Below are positions 57,238 to 64,000 of a DNA stretch of 64,000 bases, in pieces; positions within the stretch are counted from its first letter, which is position 1; each line of letters starts with the position of its first letter. A program made the translations under genes and the position numbers. The notes beneath the pieces were generated by a model that did no database searches, was not told where the DNA came from, and saw only the letters and a program-made list of their open reading frames with translations. The DNA comes from Solanum dulcamara (Eukaryota; Streptophyta; Magnoliopsida; Solanales; Solanaceae), in the NCBI RefSeq assembly GCF_947179165.1, contig NC_077247.1, positions 9,325,001 through 9,389,000 of the forward strand. Direction: 5' to 3'.

Positions 57238-58772
57238 AACTTTCACTTGTAGGAAATGCGGACACTTAGCCACAAATTCCACAATATCCTTATTCATGCC
57301 ATTCACCAATAGACTTCCTACAAATCATATTATTTATTAGTGGATCCCAGGGGAATAGATTAACGAGAATTGTGAGCTTCTAGTAATATATGTTACTACA
57401 AACCATCGACATATGGAACACACAAACAACCTTGGTAACAAAGCACACTATCTACCCCTTGGGTTCTGAAACTAGTTTCTTTAATTCAACCAAAGTTTGA
57501 TCACTACTTTGTTTTGACTTCACATATAACAAAAAAGATTTGAGCCATTTTGCACAATAACACCACCATCTTCTAAATCAACCAAAAAAACACCCAAACA
57601 AGTTAATCATTGTACATCAAGAATCAACTCCTTTTTTTCATCCTCAATGTGAGCAACACTATTCATTGACAACCTACTAAGAGCGTCGACAACCACATTT
57701 TACTTGCCCGGATGATAAAGAACACTCATGTCATAATCGTTTAACAATTCAAGCACCTCATTTGGCAAAGATTCAAATCTTTTTGCTTAAATACAAATTG
57801 CAAACTCTTATGATGGTTGAACACATCCACATGAACACCATAGAGATAGTGCATCCATATCTTCAAAGCAAACACCACTGTTGTTAACTTCAAATCATAA
57901 GTCAGGTAATAAACTTTAAGTTGCCTAGAACTATATGCTATCACCTTACAATTTTGCATCAAAACACAACCAATACCAATTCTCGAGGCATTACAATATA
58001 CAACAAAACCATCGGATCCTTTCAATAAAGTTAAGATTGGGGCTGAAATAGGTCGATCCTTCAACTCTTGGAAACTTTTCTCACAAGCTTCAGAAAAATT
58101 GAAATTTCTCCTTTTTCTAAGTCAAAGTAGTCAAAGGAGAAGAAATAGAGGAAAATCCTTCCACAAACCTTCTATAGTAACCAGCTAAACCCAATAAACT
58201 CTTAATATCTAATGGATAAAGGGTATACGCCAATTCTTAACCACCTCAATCTCCCTCGGATCAACTTGAATACCCTCACCAGATATAATATGGCCAAGGA
58301 ACGAGACCGACCTTAATCAATTACTCACACTTGCTAAATGTAGAAAACAACTGGCGATCCTTGAGAACTTACAAGATATTCCTCAAATAATCGACATGCC
58401 CATCCCTTACTCTGAGAATAGACAAAATATCATCAATAAGAAAAAAGACAAACATATCTAAATATTTCTTGAATATCTTGTTCATCAAATCCATAAAAGC
58501 TGCAGGAGCATTCGTTAGTCTAAAATACATAACCAAAAATTTATAATGACCATACTAAGTCCTGAAGGCCATCTTTGGAATGACACATTCTCTTACTCTA
58601 AGATAATGATAACCTGATCAAAAATCAATCTCCGAGAAGAAAATAGCTCCCTAAAGTTAATTGACCAAGTCATCAATCCTTGAGATGGAATACTCATTCT
58701 CAATTGTGACCTTGTTCAACTAACTATAATCAATGAACATGTGGAGAGAACCATCTTTCTTCTGAACAAATA
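57238..58772 (-). pseudogene. Element G: RT, RNase H and integrase start, opposite strand
   Basis: Minus strand from 58772: FVQKKDGSLHMFIDYS, LNKVTIENEYSISRIDDLV, then [20 protein letters not shown] and [13 protein letters not shown] (box LIDD), then the connection and RNase H (57741-58064): APILTLLKGSDGFVVYCNAS, GVHVDVFNHHKSLQFVFKQK. It ends in a short integrase zinc-domain fragment at 57250-57315 (WWNGMNKDIVEFVAKCP-like). It is cut on the right by LTR E and on the left by element H. Confidence 0.82.
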
Positions 58773-59185
58773 TGTCACGATCTGACCTAGGACCTAGTGG
58801 CAACACGGCGATCAAAATCCCAATTGGCTCCAACCAAGCCTCTTGACATATCATAAAGCATAATTAAGGTAACATAAATAAGTAAATAACATAGAAAGAG
58901 TCTAAGTATGAATGATAAAGTAATCTTAAAGTTGAGTACATAGACTCTACATAGTTTGTCCAATTAATGCCTCCACTAATCAAGAAAGGCGGGGGCTAAG
59001 ACATATGCCTAGCTCACCCTTAAATATGAATGAAGTAAGTAGTCTTTAGAATAGAACAAACCCATAACTCGCCCTTGATAAGATGAGGTTTCACAAAAAC
59101 TTTGCCGAATAGAACTCAACTAGCCACGTGAATGAGTGTGATCCTTAACCCCTACATTATGAGATAATGTAGGCAATAATATGCG

Positions 59186-59207
59186 TTAGTATGTTTGAAG
59201 GTACTGA
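59186..59207 (-). promoter_or_regulatory. Conserved LTR hairpin (E, altered)
   Basis: TTAGTAT, GTTTGAAG, GTACTGA. Two pairs have changed from the family consensus. Confidence 0.5.
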
Positions 59208-60100
59208 GTATGTGGACATGACATGCAATAAAAATTGTAGGATGCAATGATCAATTAACATACATGATAATAGAGAATAGTTAGAGTCAAGTAAAAACCA
59301 TAACGATCAAGTATTTAAGAAATATGATTAAAAATCATAAAAGAGCATAGATATAATATACATATGTGGGATAGAACCATAACCGACAATAAGATCATGC
59401 AAGCTATAATACGGAATCCCGATATCTCATCATACAATGGAAGAAAGGGAAATCTACTTGCCAAGGTAGACTCTACCCCGCTAGGCTAGTCATGTACATA
59501 TTCTATATGTGGATCCACTAGCTAAGCCAAAGAAAATTCTATGGTAGGACGTATTTATGAGACAAGAGACTTTATATAAGGACACTTTAGGTCGAGTCTG
59601 TCACGACCTAACTCCGTGGGCCGCGACTGGGGTCCGACCTGGACCCCCTTATGCGTATATATCAGTTACCCTTAAGTTGAACCGTGTGTGATGTGATACC
59701 ATACACAAACCCCAATGGGTCAAAAACTTTTTTTCATAAACCTATAGCCTCATTCACCTGTATCATGACAGGAAGGGGCATGCGAGCCGACGAGGCTGCC
59801 ATACCACGAAAACATTTGCAATACATCGGATGAGCACAACTGAAACAAACTTACAAATAACCCGCATACACATATGTCTACAGACCTTTAAGAATGGTAA
59901 CAGCAACATATGGCAGGACAGGGCCCCCGCCGTACCTCTGCATAAACAAATATATACATCGCAGGACCAGTACTCAAAAGTTAGGCTCCGGAATAGTGGA
60001 GCGCTCCCAACATCGCTAAGTGGAAACCCTAAGCAAGCGAACTTCTAAAATGAACATCTGTACCTGCGGGCATAAAACGCAGCCCTCCGAAGAAAGGGGG

Positions 60101-60121
60101 TCAGTACGATATATGTACTGA
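60101..60121 (-). promoter_or_regulatory. Conserved LTR hairpin (D)
   Basis: TCAGTAC, GATATAT loop, GTACTGA: a perfect stem. On the element strand it is followed by CCCCCTTTCTT and then CCCGCAG, a textbook-looking tract and acceptor. Confidence 0.65.
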
Positions 60122-62030
60122 GTATATAAAGCATGGACTGTAATAAATAAAGCCATTACCAGAACAGAAGGTGCAAAAATGAGCAAACTATCCAGAATAC
60201 AAAAATGCTTTTCATAACCACAGATAGTGTATGCAGAAAACCATATGCCATATCCGGTCCCATTATAGGACTCGGTGAACAAATACAAAATGTGGTCGCC
60301 GCCCCGTCACTGGCGCCACAACACATCATAACTCCAGAGTAGGGAATATCTCCGTAACAGATCATATCATATCAGATGGTCATATCAGATCATATCATAT
60401 CATAGGTGTACATGGCACATCATAACTCCATAAATCAAACCCATGTACAGGTCGTACCTTCCCCCTCACGTCGGGGCACAGCAAATAATGCAGAGAAGTA
60501 TGCACGATAACAAAACCTGGCCCGGGCTCAGTGAAAGAAGCATTGAGGCATCCACGAGTGGAGTAGTGAGAAACCAAATGCAATTTAAATCATATTTGAG
60601 ACTCGATGGAATAATCAAAATAAGCTATCATTCAAAATCCAGACAAGGATCATATCAAGTACCTTTTGAAAGTTACTATGGGTTATATCAAAATAGAACT
60701 TTTGGGAATCATATACACATATCAAGGCATAACAAAATATCTTTTGGAAGTCGAGAAGTTGGCCATTCTAGCGGCTTTACGAATAGGAACTTCTTTAAAA
60801 TCATATGAAAGTTATATACTTGTTTCTTAAAATCCATGCCGAAAAGGAATATTAGCTTTATATACTTATGTTAGAAAAATGCTAAAAGAAAGTATAAGCC
60901 TTACATACGTATGCCAAAACATGCCAAAAGAAAGAATAACTTTACATACTTATACCAAAACATGCCAAAAGAAGGAATAGCTTTACATACTTGTTCCAAA
61001 ACGTGCCAAAAGAAAGCTTTACATACCTGTTACGGGTTACTTTTTATCCCGTTCGTCTCGTCGTCCTTTAAACCTAAGTAACATAAAATAAATATGAGTA
61101 TCAACCCTTCTTAACTTTCCAGCATCTTAGGTTACACCTTAGTATTAATGGAGTATATTTCCTTAGTCGTTTCCTCGACTAGTTCTGTTATTCGCTAAGG
61201 CGTCGACGAAAATTGGACAGCACCTCCCCTATAATGTGCCCTATCCGAATTCCCAACCATGTCCTTAGCACCTGAATCCAACCAACAATGCAACCAGCAG
61301 CCCATACATATACATATTACGACCAAAATTACACAATATAAACCCCCAACAATTCACTCGAAACTAAGATACCAAAACTAGAGTTTTTAATCTTTCTTTC
61401 GCGAATTCTTTAATTGCAAAGCGGAGGGTCATGTGTCTGCAACCAGCAGCTCCCAAACCTCATTTATATAACTTTTAGACCCTGCAACATGCCACAACAC
61501 AACCAGCAGTAGCCCCCATGCGCACAACACCTTAGTTCGACAACAACTTAACTATAGCGATTCTAAATTCGTTAATTTCGAACGCCAAACTTTTCAACCC
61601 TTTTCCCCAACTTTCATCAGCCCCTAAGGTGTGTAATACACCCTAATTTAACATCATAAACTTCAAATTAGAGGGGAAGAACGTACCTTTCCCGAAATTG
61701 GCTAGAACTCGCCAAAATCGCGCCTCGGAACTTTTTTTCAGCGTGCTGTAACGTCGTGGCAGCTTGCTGTCCGTTTTTTGCTGCACCAAACTCTAATTTT
61801 ATACTACTATTACTTCCATATCATCGTGGTATATGCTATATAATTAATTTACGGAACGAAATCGGGACTTACCTTATTTTTCTTCCAAGCCATCGCAATT
61901 TTCTCCTTAGCTCTTAGGGTTTTCTTTTCTCACGTTGCTGCTGGAAATTTGTGACTGAACTGAAGATTTTTGGATACATATCAACTAATATAGGTGGTCC
62001 CAAGGGGTGACATGTGTCATCACCTAAGGA

Positions 62031-62042
62031 TGACACGTGTCA
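62031..62042. promoter_or_regulatory. G-box-like palindrome (D)
   Basis: TGACACGTGTCA; the same 12-bp palindrome as in both LTRs of B. Confidence 0.65.
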
Positions 62043-63146
62043 AGCCATGATTCGCCACTGTGTCATGCTGCCAATTAGGGGATGCCACGTGGCAGTGGGG
62101 TCCACCTCCCCCAAGCAGCTGCATCACCTACTTGACCCTAAGTAGGTGCATCACCTTCTTGCTTGAGGTGCTGCCACGTGTCGCTCCTCCATTGGCTGCC
62201 ACGCGTTGTCTTTTTCCCTTCCTCACGGGTTTGTAATCTCGTCTTACTTTAAGAGCCCATGTAATCCGCACTGCATAAGCTTGATATATCCTTAAGCAAC
62301 TTAAGTGTATAAGACTCTTAACTTAGTGGCTTACGTAGGTAAATCGAGTCCTACGACTCATTTCTTAGCCTCCAACTCTTTCCAGATTCTTATGACTCTA
62401 TCTCCGACCTCCCTTCTCGCGAGGTATCACAATCTTCTTTCCTTAGAGTTGTTTGATAGTGTCGTAGCTTATCCGGCTCACCTGATAGTGTCTAAGGAAC
62501 TTAAGAAGACGTTCTGAGCTCAAGAGTGCGGGGTGTAACAGAGTCCCCACCTCAAGTCATCATTCAGTGCTAAGTCAAATTCTACGGAATATATAACATA
62601 ATAATCATACTTAACAAATATCATAAACTTGTTCATATATTCATAATTCATAAAAGTGCTCATTGTCATATCATGCTTGCAATGTGAGTATTAGCCTTTC
62701 AACATTACAATATCATACTTGCATAATTCATGTTATTAGGTTCCTAGGTCACCACATAGGGCCCTAAGTCACTTTTCTTCATAACGTGTATGAAAATCAT
62801 AACTTGAATATAATTGTAATCCATGATCATAATTCTTACTTGAATTTAGAGTAAAACTCATTTACATAGTCAATTTGGATGAAAACCATGAGAAAACTTT
62901 GAAATACTGAACTTCATAATCACAATTCTTATAATTCATCAGAGAAAATAGCTTCATATATGGGCATTCATAATTCAACTTGAAATCATGCTATTAATGT
63001 AAAATCATACTTATAATGATCATTAATAACAATTAAAAACGTAATTGAAATAGCCCAACACAATTCATCAAAATTAGAGTTTAAAGATAATGAAATTTCA
63101 TGAGATTTTTTAGGAAAACCTCGGAACTCCCTGGGTGAAAGGGACC

Positions 63147-64000
63147 TGTCACGACCCGACCTAGGGCCTAGTCATAACACGGTGATCAAAACCATGAAGG
63201 GCTCCAACCAAGCCTCTTGTATGTATCATAAGCATACAAAAGGTGAAATATAAAAGCGGAAACATCATATCTAAGACCTTAGACGAAGAGAGTGTCCAAC
63301 CAATCACAACAAGCAGCCCTACACTAAGTAAGTCGAGAGAGTCTAAAAAAAGAAGAGAAATCTAAAAATGTCTTATAACAACATAGACTCAAACATATGT
63401 CCAACGAGATGCCTCTAAACATGAGTAAGGGCGGGGACTAAGACATATCCTTAGTTCACCCTTAATACACAACATAAGCAAAAGTCTTTTGACAGAAAAA
63501 TAGTAAGTAACTTGAAACTAGTCCCCGGTCAATGAGGACTCACCACAACAGCTTCGAATAGGAATGCCTACTACTTACGTGGACGATTAGGATCTTCAAC
63601 CTCAACCCCTATATTATGAGATAATATAGGCAAAAAGTATGCATTAGTACGTTGGAATGTACTAAGTATGAGGGTGTGACATGCAACATAAATCATGGAA
63701 TGCAAAGGTAAAGTAAACTACATAATAATATGGAATACATAAAGTCATGAGAAAATTATATTGACCAAAACATTTTAAAACATAAATTCAAGTCATAACA
63801 TACTTAAGAAATCATACATGTGTGGGTTAGGAACCATAACCGACAATAAGACCATGCGAGCTATAACATGGAATCTGATGATCCCCACATCGAGAAAGGG
63901 GAGGCTACTTTGCCAAGGTAGACTCCTAATCATGAACATGTGCTATTTGTGGATCCACTAGCTAGGCCAAAAAGGCAATTCTATGGTGGCACGTAGTTAT
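63147..64000 (-). repeat. LTR F, 3' part, runs off the window
   Basis: Starts TGTCACGACCCGACC after flank ggacc (63142-63146), inserted in LTR E. It aligns with N, A and E. A perfect hairpin lies at 63644-63665. The 'GGCGGGGACTAAGACATATCC' type block is at 63431. Whether it is a solo LTR or the 5' LTR of a full element cannot be seen; no primer site adjoins its left end, so a full element in this orientation is unlikely. Confidence 0.8.
63644..63665 (-). promoter_or_regulatory. Conserved LTR hairpin (F)
   Basis: TTAGTAC, GTTGGAAT loop, GTACTAA: a perfect 7-bp stem, with TTTTTGCC and ATATAG after it on the element strand. Confidence 0.6.

Larger units (their letters stand above)
59599..62540 (-). 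mobile_element. Solo LTR D inside LTR E
   Basis: Starts TGTCACGACC, ends GGGTGTAACA, about 2942 bp, with perfect 5-bp duplications GAGTC at 59594-59598 and 62541-62545. It is in the family of B and C. It contains a perfect hairpin (60101-60121), an acceptor-like CCCGCAG on the element strand (plus 60064-60070), donor-like AAAGGTACGT near 61683-61692, palindrome TGACACGTGTCA (62031-62042), and a cluster of ATATCAGATCATATC words at 60358-60402. Confidence 0.93.
58773..63146 (-). repeat. LTR E, split by solo LTR D and cut by F
   Basis: Starts TGTCACGATCTGACC. Pieces 58773-59598 and 62546-63146 join across D. The LTR would continue right of F, off the window. No primer site adjoins its left end, which lies directly in the RT of G (flank aaata), so it is probably a solo LTR. 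The hairpin at 59186-59207 has changed pairs. Confidence 0.8.

Noticed and set aside
60443..60808. 121-codon open frame on the plus strand
   Set aside because: It lies antisense in LTR D. The homologous part of LTR B has no matching frame.
62305..62517. Open frame found in several LTR copies (also 14086-14385 and 20985-21230) as a conserved small protein
   Set aside because: The related frames are antisense to the LTR transcription direction, differ in length and frame, and their similarity follows from the shared DNA.

Overview
The window reads as heterochromatic plant DNA made almost wholly of nested LTR retrotransposons. I find no intact host gene, no bacterial-style operon and no CRISPR. 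All recognisable coding sequence is broken gag/pol of Ty3/gypsy elements, with primer-binding sites for initiator tRNA-Met (TGGTATCAGAGC) or tRNA-Asp (TGGCGCCGTTG-like). The LTR vocabulary (ACGACTCGTA words, the 'AAGGTATGTGGG' block, the 'TTAGCCCCCGCC' block) suggests a Solanaceae genome, but I infer this from memory of similar sequences, not from a search.

Layout. Letters are my own labels. 1-5898: element A (minus), a tRNA-Met gypsy element with 5' LTR and degenerate gag, PR, RT, RH and IN, sitting in the gag of P. 5899-7841: element P (minus), tRNA-Asp, Athila/Tat-like, gag start plus 5' LTR. 7842-8193: unassigned, with a 20-bp perfect palindrome. 8194-42362: element L (plus), whose 5' LTR is split by element K (9041-31340, minus, gag-only, Athila/Tat-like) and whose integrase is split by deletion derivative M (36507-39386). 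K carries solo LTR C (11113-24511, TSD GTTAT), which is itself split by a complete two-LTR element B (11224-21323, TSD GATGT). K also carries solo LTR N (28822-31235) in its 5' LTR. 42363-47903: element J (plus), integrase tail and 3' LTR, the LTR split by solo LTR Q. 47904-49356: element S, internal non-coding sequence. 49357-53365: R, T and U, LTR fragments including a head-to-head inversion. 53366-57237: element H (plus), LTR, gag, PR and start of RT, joined tail-to-tail to G (57238-58772, minus, RT and RH). 58773-64000: LTR E (minus), holding solo LTR D (59599-62540, TSD GAGTC) and LTR F (from 63147, running off the window).

How the parts relate. Exact target-site duplications let the insertions be ordered: L before K, K before C, C before B. 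No copy can make a full polyprotein; all three proteases read have a changed DSG active site. One remarkable feature is shared by two otherwise different LTR families: a 7-bp-stem hairpin (TTAGTAC/GTACTAA in one, TCAGTAC/GTACTGA in the other). It is followed by a pyrimidine tract and an AG, and lies about 1 to 2 kb downstream of an AAG|GTAtg splice-donor-like word. I propose an intron inside the LTR whose branch point lies in the hairpin's 3' arm. This is inference and needs RNA evidence. Other notable items are a 5S rRNA-like copy inside B, an RNase H block moved in frame into the reverse transcriptase of L, an integrase-core deletion in A, and a frameshifting 173-bp tandem duplication in the protease of H.
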